Below are positions 55,001 through 64,000 of a stretch of 64,000 nucleotides of DNA, piece after piece. The position numbers and the translations under genes were made by a program. Source of the DNA: Diaporthe sp. PMI_573 (Eukaryota; Ascomycota; Sordariomycetes; Diaporthales; Diaporthaceae); assembly GCA_021399435.1 (NCBI GenBank), contig JAJTUP010000027.1:310001-374000 (forward strand), read 5' to 3'. The notes under the pieces are model-generated. The model was not told the origin of the DNA. It did no database searches and worked only from the letters and a program-made list of their open reading frames with translations. Each line of letters starts with the position of its first letter. The first letter of the stretch is position 1.

Positions 55001-55729
55001 CAAAGATAATTAAAAGGGGAACCAGGCGGCTTGAGACCCATGCTGAAGTGTAAAACACTACATATGTGATGTGCGTATTCCTGACTTTGAAACACGGCTC
55101 CTGGATATATTCAACGGCCACCCACTGGCCGCCCATTCAATATTAGTAAAACACCACCAAGCAGTGCACCCCCTGTTGTCTGACCAAAGTTTAGCTCATC
55201 TCGTCTCTACAAAGACTAAATATTATCCCCGGACAACTTCTCTTATATAAACCTAGATATGCCCAATTTAGACTGTCATAGCCTGACAACTTCCATATCA
55301 TCAAGGAATCATGACTACCTTAGCACATTCGACGCCATATATTCTAAGGCGAGTATGCAAGGTTTCCAGAGTTTGTGGGGTTGACTCTTGAAAGTCGATT
55401 AGAATTGGCATTACTAGTATCTATATGCACGGCCTTCGGGACCCGTCAAGTTTGAGAGCAATGGGCAGCAACGGCACACCCCATGAGCTGGCCACGGAAT
55501 GTATAATACTAGTGTCACATAGTTTCGAATGACCAAACGATGCAGGCTACGACCAGAGACAGTGGCGGACCTGAATATCCGTAGAGACCGAGGCTTGGGC
55601 CTTGGTTGGCGCGAGGGCAAGAGGCACTGTATTTGAATAGACTTTTTCTTTTTTCTTTTATGGTTATTATGAAATACAGAGGGACCAGATTAGTTGAGTT
55701 CCAGTGTCACGACTTCTCCCACAGCTTGA
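52100..55729. other. Gene-poor region
   Basis: About 3.6 kb, more AT-rich than the flanks in its second half (around 54.9-55.6 kb). Only short ORFs are present and none shows recognisable domain features. Small frames at 53542-53740 (both strands) and 54318-54571 were inspected and not accepted. It may be decayed repeat DNA. Confidence 0.55.
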
Positions 55730-56602
55730 TCAGTTGTATTTCGGTGTCCTGGGTCCGCGCTTGCGTACTTCTCTCCTCTCCCCTCGAGCCCACTCAGACT
55801 TCTCTTTATCCTTCCTTCTCTTTTCTTCTCTCGCCTCTAATTCTTTGAATTCTTCAATGTCATAACGCCTGTCCGTCTCTATAGCCTTTCTTGTTCGAAT
55901 CTTTAGAGATAGGCTGATATGAGGAGAAGTAATGGCAAGGCTGAAGTCAAAGAGTCGGCCACCGCGGTAGTTGTCTTCTCGAATGTCCATGTTGTATATT
56001 CCCAGTCCATTCAGCTTAGTAATGTTCTCTCTCATTTTTGAAAGTTTCTTTCGACCGCAGACTGAATGGTAGGTAATATAGTCCTTAAGAATCGCTCGCA
56101 ACGGCTGACCTTCGTGTTCTTCCTGCCGATTCCAATCGTTGATCCCGAACTGTTGATGGATACGGCGCTCCAGTGATGCCGGCAAAAACGCGTAGCCATG
56201 GCATCGAACTGCCAGTTCGTTATCCTTGGTGTGTTCCGTAAGCAAACCGAATGCGCGGCACTCCGCATAGAATGGATCCCGTTGATGTCGCACAACGTCG
56301 TCTGTCAGAAGGTGTTCCCGGCCATACGCGAACGGGTCGTAGTTCATCGATGGTGAAGAAGTTAAACTTGGGATATGTCAGATAGACACCATGGTGTCGC
56401 GTTTTCCGTGACTCACGATTTTCAAAGCATATTTCTTTCGCCGGATGTTCACTTGAAATACCCTGCTATGACCAATAGAACCAGAGCCATGACTTTTTTG
56501 ACTCTGATCTGGCCCTAGAAGTCGCACGAGCTCGAACTTCTCTATATCTCCGTGGAAAGGGGCCAATTTTGGCCCCCTTATATGTGGAATCAAATCTGAC
56601 AT
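55730..56602 (-). CDS. Kinase-like protein of the fungal REase/kinase group, possibly frame-disrupted
   Basis: Exon 1 runs from ATG 56602 to 56417: FELVRLLGPD, GSGSIGHSRVFQV and KYALKI, which provide a glycine-rich loop and the kinase lysine. A 50-nt intron (56416-56367) has donor GTGAGT and acceptor CCAAG. Downstream sequence to 55730 has RDPFYAECRAFGLL, LAVRCHGYAFLP, the catalytic-loop equivalent MDIREDNYRGG (Asp and Asn present), and LFDFSLAITSPH, where DFS replaces DFG. It ends with a long, highly charged tail (KELEAREEKRRKDKEK). The splice just described enters the frame FNFFTIDELRP, whereas the kinase core is one base out of step from about 56347 on. Either an unseen splice variant, an indel or a sequence error is involved. 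It is divergent from the REase-like gene, 508 bp away. Confidence 0.6.
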
Positions 56603-57110
56603 GAAGTGTGTTGTTGTGTTCCTGAGTTATACCAACTCATGAGATACAATCTGTGGTGATTCGAGACTTAGAGTAGGAATGCTGAAGAGGGGAAGCTTTG
56701 ATACTCATTTGGCACCAAATGTCTTCCCGCTCGGCAGAAGAGGGAAAACCTGGTTGATCGTCTGACATTGCACATACGTGGAGCAACTGCACATTCCAGA
56801 TTGAGGCACACACATCACATGCTGGCCTGAGCCAACCGCATGCAAATATTGTCGACCACTGCATCGAACTATGCTCATGCAATGCAACTCAGGACAGCCA
56901 TGAGATATGAACAGTTTTCGAGATGCATCGGGTTGGACAGTCATTAGGCAGTAAGCCTGCAGGGGAGAGAAAACACTGGAAAGGCCGCACTCCGCACGTC
57001 GAGGGGCCGGATGATGTCTCAGACACTTCTGCAATGGGCAATGTGAAGATCGCTCTCCTCGCAGCGGTCAGTAGCATCATAGCCTCCGACTTCGTCAACT
57101 TGATGTTCCA
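56603..57110. promoter_or_regulatory. Divergent promoter between kinase-like and REase-like genes
   Basis: A 508-bp spacer separating the two oppositely oriented starts (56602 minus, 57111 plus). It is the likely shared control region of the pair. No specific site is identified. Confidence 0.5.
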
Positions 57111-58427
57111 ATGGCCATATCATTTCTCGACTATTTAACCCTTCCAAATCCGACAACAGATTCAAGCCGATGTAAGGATGGGAGGAACCACAAGACGACA
57201 GGGTCATACGGTCCTGACGAGGTCAAGCCGTGGACGGATCTATCCTTGGAGAATTTTGGAATGACGTATAAAGACATATTGCTGCATCCCATGGAAATGC
57301 CTCGGGTACGCAATGCAGATGATGTCGATGCTGAAATGTGCGAGCTTTTCGAAGAGACCTCTGTCCAATCTCTGGCAGAGCATTGGAATGAGAAAGTAGT
57401 GCAACATGCCATAGAAGGAACGCGAAGGCTATTGCATGAAAAACTGCCAGATGGTCCATTTGATGATGGAAAGATCTATTTTGCCAAAAATAGAGGGCAG
57501 GGCCATCTCAAAGACGGAAATGGTAAAGTGTCCAAGCCAGACTGGTGCCTGTACCAGAAGACGGAGGATTTGGAAGTCGAAGACCACTATGGAAATCTGT
57601 TTCCGGGAGATATCAAACCGGCAAAGAAGTGGAAGGCGGATTGGATCAACTCCCCCAGACTCCACGAGAAGAAGAAGGCGGATCTTGTGCTGGAGCAGCT
57701 CACCAAGTACATGTGCCTGGCGGACACGCGTTATGGCTTCGTTCTCAGCGAGGAGGAATTAGTAGCCATGCGCATTTCACGATTTCAGCGGGACATCGAG
57801 TCACTAGAAGAGCTTGCCCAAGAAGACACGGCGGCTGCGAGGGAGCTGATTGATTCGACGTACGACCCCGAGAATGACCCAGACGGCGCGTTTGCGGACA
57901 CGGAGCGAGGTGTCGGCATCTTGCTGGAGTTTTGCACCATTCCTTGGACCGCTAATGGGACGGGTAGTTTAACAATCAACCTGGCACTGTGGTGGTTATC
58001 GGTGCTGGCTGTGCAATGTCCACCCATCAGAGAAGTCGGAAGTTATGCCTCGGTGGGCGCAAAATCGCCAGCGACTAGCGTGGCTCTGGTAGATCTCGAA
58101 GCCCAAAGAGAGGATCATGAGCAAGATCGCAGCAGCATACAGGCAAGAACTTCCAAACGCAAGGCCGATACCTCAGACCCGGCGACAGAAGGTTCAATGC
58201 GCACTCGTTCATCGAAAGGGGTACAAACGCGAAGTATGACCCGCGCCAAGCGACCGCAGCGTGCGGAGACATCCGGTCTTGGGCAGTCATTCACATCAGA
58301 TACCTCATCTCATACACCTAAGCGTCGACGCCGAGATTCTCCCAATTATCAAGAATTTGGTTCAGACACAGAACTCAACAGCTCCCAAGCTACGGATGAC
58401 TACAAGCTCTCGTTTTACAAACAGTGA
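57111..58427 (+). CDS. REase-like (PD-(D/E)XK family) protein
   Basis: Intact 438-aa single-exon ORF from ATG 57111. The N-terminus MAISFLDYLTLPNP fits the short helix at the start of this fungal family. The segment AEHWNEKVVQHAIEGTRRLL matches the block before the core. Nuclease-like motifs: KPDW (D144), PGDIKPAKKW with D167-x-K169, and QLTKYM (Q196, Y200), followed by DTRYGFVLSEEELVAMRI. Thus D...DxK...QxxxY is complete and catalysis is plausible. The last 130 residues are disordered and basic, with several RTRS, KRK and KRRRR patches that could act as nuclear localisation signals. There is no kinase domain; the kinase-like partner is the divergent gene upstream. Substrate and role are unknown. 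Confidence 0.7.
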   Translation: MAISFLDYLTLPNPTTDSSRCKDGRNHKTTGSYGPDEVKPWTDLSLENFGMTYKDILLHPMEMPRVRNADDVDAEMCELFEETSVQSLAEHWNEKVVQHAIEGTRRLLHEKLPDGPFDDGKIYFAKNRGQGHLKDGNGKVSKPDWCLYQKTEDLEVEDHYGNLFPGDIKPAKKWKADWINSPRLHEKKKADLVLEQLTKYMCLADTRYGFVLSEEELVAMRISRFQRDIESLEELAQEDTAAARELIDSTYDPENDPDGAFADTERGVGILLEFCTIPWTANGTGSLTINLALWWLSVLAVQCPPIREVGSYASVGAKSPATSVALVDLEAQREDHEQDRSSIQARTSKRKADTSDPATEGSMRTRSSKGVQTRSMTRAKRPQRAETSGLGQSFTSDTSSHTPKRRRRDSPNYQEFGSDTELNSSQATDDYKLSFYKQ

Positions 58428-58859
58428 ACGGGCCTGTGTGTTGAACCGATACCTTCGCCGTTCTTTACAAATATCTCCACCAGAGAATTCTCCTGCGATG
58501 TCTTTTTGTCAATTTGGGACCAAGACTGGATATTTCTAAGGTAGTCGATGGTGGACTTCATAGTTTTATTGATCGCCATGTCGTGAATATCTTCAGGAGC
58601 CGTCAAGCTGCAGCTTCGCTCTGTGTTTCTTGTTCTCACAGTGGTTCTTGAGAATCTCAAAGTCTTGCTTCGTGAAATTTTTTATGCAACTTGACTGAAC
58701 CTGCGAATGGCCACAAACCGAGGGAGTAAGCTTATGACAATACACCATCGCATTGGTCATCCTTCATCAGCCGTCATCTAGCAGGTAATATGCAAATTAG
58801 CTACAATTTCAAAGGAAAGTTGACTGTGATACTTTGAAGCCCTGTGCAAAACGACTAAT
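58428..58859. other. Gap after REase-like gene
   Basis: About 430 bp, AT-rich, with no gene seen. Confidence 0.5.
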
Positions 58860-59852
58860 CTAGGTATTCTAGGCCCAACGTCCCAGAATAGTCCTAATGT
58901 CGTGCTCCAGGCGTCGCAATAACGAGATACCAGGCATGAATAACCCCGGGTACCAACCCAAGAAGTCCAGAAGGATGTTTAGGAGGAGCTGTGAGCCGCA
59001 GGCGCGTTTCGGGAATGCAACGAGCCGTGGCAGAAATACGGCGAGGATGAGAAGGAATACGGTATGTCCGCCTGCAGATAGATGTTAGTCATCCTGGTTT
59101 CTGGAATTCAGGTATACATGTAGTTCAGAGAGAAAAGTAGTTTCAGGGTCTCTCCAGTTCCTGCTAGAATTTTTTAATATTGCTGTCAGATGTGACGGGT
59201 GTCCGAAAACATTGTTCAGGGGTACAGGACTGAAGTAAGGAATTCAGGCCATTCATTCTGCAAGCGTATCTGGCGAGCTCAGATGTTAATATAAATAGCC
59301 AGGCAATAAACACCCCTTTTTAGGACAAACATTCCTAACGGAGAGACGGGGGACATGTGCAAAGCACAGACCGAACTAGTTCCTCGAAATGTGCCTATAA
59401 GAAGATATGATAGAAAAGGGAGCTTGTGCTGATGGCCGTGCAGCTACCGTGGTCTGCTAATCGTGACGAAAAACCGCTACAACGTCAAAGACGATGTTGT
59501 GGTCGACTGGGTGGGTTTACCGGTGGAGTACCCGTCATTGACAGAAGCCCAGCGGAAGGAGCTGTGGCAAAAGACTCTGGAGCAGCTTGGCCATTAAGAC
59601 CTGCTTCCAACGATGAGTTCGACAAGATGGTAATTAATAAGTGGAACGAACGACAGGTAAGATAAACAACCCCATGATATGTAACCCAGAAACTGACTAT
59701 TCATGGGTATCCAGATCAGGAACTGCGCGAAATTAGCGAAAGCGTTTGCTAGGAAAGCACCGCTGACATTAGAACACCTTCAAGATGCGGCGAATCTTCA
59801 GAAGCAGAGGTTGGAAGTCAGTGAGAGGGAAAAGGAGGAAAGGACGAAATGA
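58860..59852 (+). pseudogene. Relics including the C-terminus of an AAA+ ATPase
   Basis: Two decayed stretches on the plus strand. At 58940-59045 one frame reads QEVQKDV, stop, EEL, stop, AAGAFRECNEPWQKYGEDE; the stops are TAG and TGA, as expected from C-to-T change. From 59451 another frame gives GLLIVTKNRYNVKDDVVVDW, then EYPSLTEAQRKELWQKTLEQ, which fits the sensor and lid region of fungal AAA+ ATPases (G-hydrophobic-LTTNR... YP-LT--QR--IW). It stops at 59597. The lid continues in another frame as EFDKMVINKWNERQ, then, after a GTAAGA...CCAG intron (59656-59714), IRNCAKLAKAFARK, ending at 59852. No Walker A or B motif is present. Confidence 0.5.
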
Positions 59853-59985
59853 CTGTGTAACTTAGGGTGTAGACATGAACTCGTTTCGGAGATCAGAACA
59901 TGTGCCTCCATATATTTGGAGGCGTTGTGGCGGCGATCTGATATAGGAACAGACTGCAATGGTTAACTGACAATTCTCAATCTAT

Positions 59986-60300
59986 CTACGAAGTTGGCAT
60001 CAGATTACACCCAGTGGTTGTCGACGCAGAGATAATACCTATATAGAACTGCCAAGGATAAAGACGACGTTGCTGGCGCGTCTCCGCATCGTCATCAATA
60101 CCGCCGCCGTCGTGATTTCGGCTCGAGCGGCACGAGGACCGCGAAGACCGCTGACTATCCTCCTCCGGAACTTGTCTAATGAGCAACTGCTGTAAGTTGT
60201 TGTGGAGGAAGACTGCGAAGACTACGAGGACCATGAGTACTAGAACAACCGCCTTATTGCGCCAGGTTGCCGTGCCCCAAATACATTCTTTGAAACTCAT
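59986..60300 (-). CDS. Small single-pass membrane protein (hypothetical)
   Basis: A 104-aa ORF from ATG 60300: MSFKECIWGTATWRNK, then a hydrophobic segment VVLVLMVLVVFAVFL, then an Arg/Ser/Asp-rich tail. Type II or tail-in topology is possible. It starts 97 bp from a divergent membrane-protein ORF. No homologue family is recognised, and the ORF is short enough that it may be fortuitous. Confidence 0.35.
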   Translation of the reverse strand: MSFKECIWGTATWRNKAVVLVLMVLVVFAVFLHNNLQQLLIRQVPEEDSQRSSRSSCRSSRNHDGGGIDDDAETRQQRRLYPWQFYIGIISASTTTGCNLMPTS

Positions 60301-60397
60301 GTTAATCAATGGGTTGAGGATTTCTATAACAATTTAAGTCAGACGGTGTGAGGGAATGCGAGCCAATGGTAGTTTCGGAGATTAGCTCCCTTATACA

Positions 60398-61033
60398 ATG
60401 GGCTTCAAAGAGAATGCTCTCCGGGGAGGTTTCATAATCTTCGTTATTGTCGTCCAGGATTTCACATGGCTCGATGACTTTCTCCAAGTCTGGGGACGCC
60501 GCGGCGATAACTGGAACTGGATTGTGTCCATCTGTGTCTTCGATTTCGTCAAAGTCTTCGGTAATGGCGCTGTAATCGTGTATATCTACGAAAGTTGGAG
60601 CACCGAGCCCCGCCGAAAATCTATGCCCATGCTGTTGGTTGTTTCAGTCCTGCAACTCGCTTTCACAGCGCCGGCATGGCACGCCGTGCGTCAGTACCGC
60701 TGGGCAGAACTCCTGCGCGAGGCGGGACACGACGACCACGCCCACCACATCGACGTGTTCTGCAGCATGGGAAAGGCCACCATAGTATACCGGTCCGTTA
60801 TTGGCTTTATCTGTTTAGTCGTGGTCTTGTGCGGTGTCGTTTCGGCGCTCTTGTATAGACGAAGCATGAGAAGCTGGTGGAAAGGGTATAACCAAAGGCA
60901 GGAGCACCCGATCCGATTGCAGGCAGATCCAGACACAGAGAGGGGTGATAATCAAAAAGTAGGCAGGCGCCCCACGAGTGCCCCCCTCGCTCGAAACCCA
61001 ACGTTTGCAGAGGAGGATCATTCCCGCTGGTGA
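60398..61033 (+). CDS. Multi-pass membrane protein (hypothetical)
   Basis: A 211-aa ORF from ATG 60398 with about four hydrophobic segments: GGFIIFVIVVQDFTW, then NWIVSICVFDFVKVF with GAVIVYIYES, MLLVVSVLQLAFTAPAW and VIGFICLVVVLCGVVSALLY. Three of these alternate with charged loops, followed by a soluble, Arg-rich C-terminus ending EEDHSRW. The codon pattern and segment spacing look like real coding sequence. The N-terminus may be incomplete if an upstream exon exists. No family is recognised. Confidence 0.55.
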   Translation: MGFKENALRGGFIIFVIVVQDFTWLDDFLQVWGRRGDNWNWIVSICVFDFVKVFGNGAVIVYIYESWSTEPRRKSMPMLLVVSVLQLAFTAPAWHAVRQYRWAELLREAGHDDHAHHIDVFCSMGKATIVYRSVIGFICLVVVLCGVVSALLYRRSMRSWWKGYNQRQEHPIRLQADPDTERGDNQKVGRRPTSAPLARNPTFAEEDHSRW

Positions 61034-62067
61034 TGGGGTATCTATTTACAAAGAGACCAGTACAGCGGATGAGAGTGGCAAGGGGAGGGGATACGTTTCT
61101 CGCGCTGTGTGTAACTTTAGAATGCCTGATAATCGTCCAGCAGGACGTTTCAGATTCTGGCCAAGTGTTGAGAAGTATGAGGATGTGTGTGGAGGTGATG
61201 TTTCGAGCAGTCGGAGGTCTCCTACCTACTTCGTAGGACTTGAGCTTCGCTTCCGTGGAGACGACGACCGCAGGACGGGCGATGGGAGTATTTCAGTGCT
61301 GTCCTCCAGAATTTCAATGATTTTTTTGTCCATATTGCTCCTAAACTTTTAATTTTACTTTGAAAACGGATATTCCAAGTGCAAATCCAGAGTTCTCCAA
61401 TCTTTTAAGTGTATACTAACGACTTCTTTGAGTAGCACGAGCCAATCAAGACCAACCAGATCCGGGAGGAGTGGAATTGCGCGGACCAACATACCTGGCC
61501 AAGATGAGGGCGTCAGCATGAACGCGGTCAACGGGACACTAGAGCATGTCAAACATTGGCGGCCGGCGCAGCAGCCCAAGACCAGTTGACGCGGGCTCAC
61601 GGGCATGTCTATCTCATCATTATCCTGTCACAAGTGCTGGAGGCGGTGGGCGAATGCGAGCTGTGGCACTCAGATTCATTTATCATTGAGCATATAGCGT
61701 CATGTCGTCGCCAGCGTGCTGCAGGCTTCGCTGACGGGTTGCAACCCAAGTCTATATTCGCTGGGCAGAGACACCGAATGAGAAAAGGGCAAGGCACGGA
61801 AATAGATCCCAACACTTGATCACTTGAGCCAACCGGTGCAGGACCCTAAGGCAAAGAAGTGCTCAACTGAGGTCTGGTCGCGATTGCCAATTGGGCTGAG
61901 TCTATCCAGGTCATCTCACCATAATTTAAACACCTGTCCGACGCTCTTCGGAGCGGCTGAGACCACCGCTCTCTCCTCACTTTACAACAGCCGTCTTTGC
62001 TACTAATTACTAATCCGTCGACGGAAGCGCCTCCTTCTGTAGCCGCACAAACTTCTTGTTTTAGGAA
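61034..62067. other. Intergenic region
   Basis: About 1 kb with no supported gene; short ORFs on both strands show no motifs. The last 100 bp precede the SDR-like ORF. Confidence 0.55.
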
Positions 62068-62430
62068 ATGGCATCAAAAGGCAAGGCCCTCATCGTCATC
62101 GGGTCAGGACCCGGCAATGGTCGCGCAGTCACGACGCTGTTTGCAAAGAATCGCTACAACAATGTGACCCTCATTGCAAGGCGCTCAGAGCAGCTGAAAC
62201 CCGATCAAAAGGCCGTTGAAGAAGCCGTCGGCGCCCATGTCAACGTGCAGACGTACGCTGTGGACGTTTTCGACAGCGACACCCTTCTAAAGACGTTGGA
62301 ATACATCAACGCTCAGCTCGGCAAGCCCGAGTGTATCTTCTACAACTGGAACCCTGCAAACATCGCAGCGAAGGCATGGGACTGGTTTGCAAAGTCCAAG
62401 GAGGAACCGAACTTTGAGGTCTTGATCTGA
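62068..62430 (+). pseudogene. Truncated short-chain dehydrogenase (SDR)
   Basis: A 120-aa ORF from ATG 62068 with the N-terminal Rossmann half of an SDR: ALIVIGSGPGNGRAVTTLFA (glycine-rich cofactor loop), VTLIARRSEQL, then VQTYAVDVFDSDTL and PECIFYNWNPA, which stands where the NAG motif is usual. It stops at TGA 62430 after PNFEVLI, before the catalytic Ser and YxxxK. Complete enzymes have about 240-260 residues. No continuation was found in any frame downstream, so this is a truncated copy rather than a missed intron, though a distant exon cannot be excluded. Confidence 0.65.
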
Positions 62431-63198
62431 GCCTGACGGCCACACCAATTTTACAAATACCGTAGCCGTTTCAAGCTCCGATATGAATGGAGACTGCGCT
62501 GCACGAAGACTTAATTGAAGGCGCAAATAGCCTAGCATTCTATTCTTCTGCGACTACACAAAATGCTTGACCAGTAATCATCAATAGCACAGGTTGAGCT
62601 CATTGAAAGTGCCGTGCATGTGCTCTGGCATCAAAGGTCAGCCACGATATTAAGGTACTTTGGTATCAAGGCTACCTTTCCCCAAGACACACACCTGTAA
62701 CTTACATTTGCTTGTGGACGGGGTTCCTTTCCCGGAATTTCCCTGATCATGTTAATTATCCGAGGACAGATACACAAAGAAGTCTCAGAATCCTCAACAG
62801 GTTGTACTGCCGGTATTTTGTTGATACTAAAGCCTTGAAAGACAACTTCTGCTTGTCTTTCACTTAGACTTCTTGTGTCGCTAGACTAAAATATAGTGCT
62901 ATTGTCAATTGTAACAAAGACTTGCGGGAGAATGAACAACAAATTGTATTGAAGCTTTGTTATGACCGATGGCTTCCCATGCGTGGTTGTCGGTACCTCA
63001 ATTGTGCATTGTGCGGAGCTCTAACTTAATATATACAGGTAGCCTTCTTCGACTCAGTCGATATTATGCTGTCCCATTCCAATCCAGACCTGGAGACCAA
63101 ATGCAGCATCCCCATTCATTCCCTCTCTTGGATTATAGAACCATTTGCTCTCATATTGTGAGTCTCGAATCGTTCACAAGCAAGCAGTCGGAACTAAC
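62431..63198. other. Intergenic region
   Basis: About 770 bp, AT-rich, with no gene seen. It contains the probable promoter of the ORF starting at 63199. Confidence 0.55.
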
Positions 63199-64000
63199 AT
63201 GGCGACCCTCCGTACAAGCCAAGTCTTCTCGCGCCTTCACCAGAGGGTCAATGTCATCTTCATCCGCTATATTTCTTATGCCAATTCATCTCTCGCAGCA
63301 AACTTTGCCGCCGAGATTTACGTGGTATATCTAGGCTTTACTAGATCCCTGTCTGAGAATCCTGAGAGCAAGGGTTTGAAAGGAGAACTCTTTGACGAAG
63401 TTGTTGCTCGAGTAATGCAGCAAAAAGCTGCAGAAGCGCTTTCTGCAAGCTATCAGCAAAATCTGCTTGTGCAGCTTTGCCTCCACTTGTTTGTGTCCCC
63501 TGAAAACCCGACGGGTACACTCAATGTCCAAACACTCGTCTTCGAGATTGGCAGCCGCTTGGTAAACCTTGGTACCCAGCTCTTGGAATTCATCCAAGAT
63601 GGCGACACGACTTCTGCTGACATTGACCCAACGCTTGCTAGTTTCACTAATCTGGGATGTTTCATGAGCGCGATCGCCTCGGATGGCGCTCAGCGACCTG
63701 CCTGCCCACTTGAAGAGCACAACCTGTGGTCGCTGGGCCGGGTAGGCGTGGATTTAGTTCTCGGCATCATCAGGGCAGACAGCTATTTCGACATCAGTAT
63801 GGACCTCATCCGACTCAAGGTGTTTAAAGTTGTCACCACTTGGTTTAACGAGAATAGGGAGTTTCTCTCTGAAGAGATCTGTGAAGAGCAAGACCTGTAC
63901 CTCTGCCAGTATCGTCTGTTTAGCTTTTATGACTGGCTTGAAATAACAGAGGGGGAGGAAGAGTATCCACCTTTGGCCCACAATGCAAACATGGCCGCAT
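63199..64000 (+). CDS. Hypothetical protein, 3' end beyond window
   Basis: The frame is open from ATG 63199 to the last base (267 codons) with no stop. An in-frame stop lies upstream at 63136 and no other ATG intervenes, so 63199 is the likely start unless an exon lies further upstream. The N-terminus MATLRTSQVFSRLHQRVNV is followed by helical, moderately acidic sequence with blocks such as GLKGELFDEVVARVMQQKAA, LEEHNLWSLGRVGVDLVLGI and CQYRLFSFYDWLEITEGEEE. The even codon use and long frame support coding. No family is recognised and the C-terminus is not visible. Confidence 0.6.
   Translation, partial: MATLRTSQVFSRLHQRVNVIFIRYISYANSSLAANFAAEIYVVYLGFTRSLSENPESKGLKGELFDEVVARVMQQKAAEALSASYQQNLLVQLCLHLFVSPENPTGTLNVQTLVFEIGSRLVNLGTQLLEFIQDGDTTSADIDPTLASFTNLGCFMSAIASDGAQRPACPLEEHNLWSLGRVGVDLVLGIIRADSYFDISMDLIRLKVFKVVTTWFNENREFLSEEICEEQDLYLCQYRLFSFYDWLEITEGEEEYPPLAHNANMAA

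Overview
The window is nuclear DNA of a filamentous ascomycete (Pezizomycotina, most likely Sordariomycetes). Evidence: short spliceosomal introns of about 50-100 nt with GTAAGT-type donors, CTAAC-type branch sites and CAG acceptors; fungal families such as ATG29, IVY1, fungal MIC19 and DUF3435; and pseudogenes whose stops sit where CAG, CAA or CGA would be expected, the pattern left by repeat-induced point mutation (RIP). No tRNA, rRNA, CRISPR or bacterial-type feature was found.

Layout. 0-5.8 kb: the 3' part of importin beta (KAP95), TYW3, and convergent MIC19. 5.8-23 kb: gene-poor, with two intact ferric-reductase-type flavocytochromes (10.2-12.0 and 20.3-23.0 kb) on either side of a TDA3-like FAD oxidoreductase (16.0-17.4 kb). 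24.5-35 kb: an accessory island made of an REase-like gene fragment, a dead DUF3435 (Starship-captain-like) recombinase, an intact 844-aa PD-(D/E)XK plus kinase-like fusion, a RIP-damaged coiled-coil gene, a membrane-anchored ORF cut by one in-frame TAG, and small repeats. 35-52 kb: mostly ordinary genes, IVY1, NUP53, ATG29, a cytochrome P450, a damaged or unresolved F-box gene, a DOPA-dioxygenase-like gene, acyl-protein thioesterase 1, and two lineage-specific hypotheticals. 52-64 kb: gene-poor again, with a divergently transcribed pair (kinase-like minus, REase-like plus), relics including an AAA+ ATPase C-terminus, two small membrane-protein ORFs, a truncated SDR and an ORF that runs off the right edge.

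How the genes fit together. The core genes are unrelated housekeeping functions (nuclear transport, pore assembly, tRNA modification, cristae, autophagy, vacuole). The unusual signal is the repeated REase-like plus kinase-like combination. It occurs fused in one protein (27.8-30.3 kb), split into a head-to-head pair (55.7-58.4 kb), and as a decayed N-terminal fragment (24.6-25.1 kb), twice close to decayed mobile or AAA+ genes. This resembles the nuclease/kinase effector architecture known from Crinkler-type proteins, but the fused versus divergent arrangement in one locus is the best candidate here for an undescribed conflict or element-associated system.

Exon boundaries were read by eye from splice consensus and frame continuity. 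Domain names come from recognising motifs, not from a database search.
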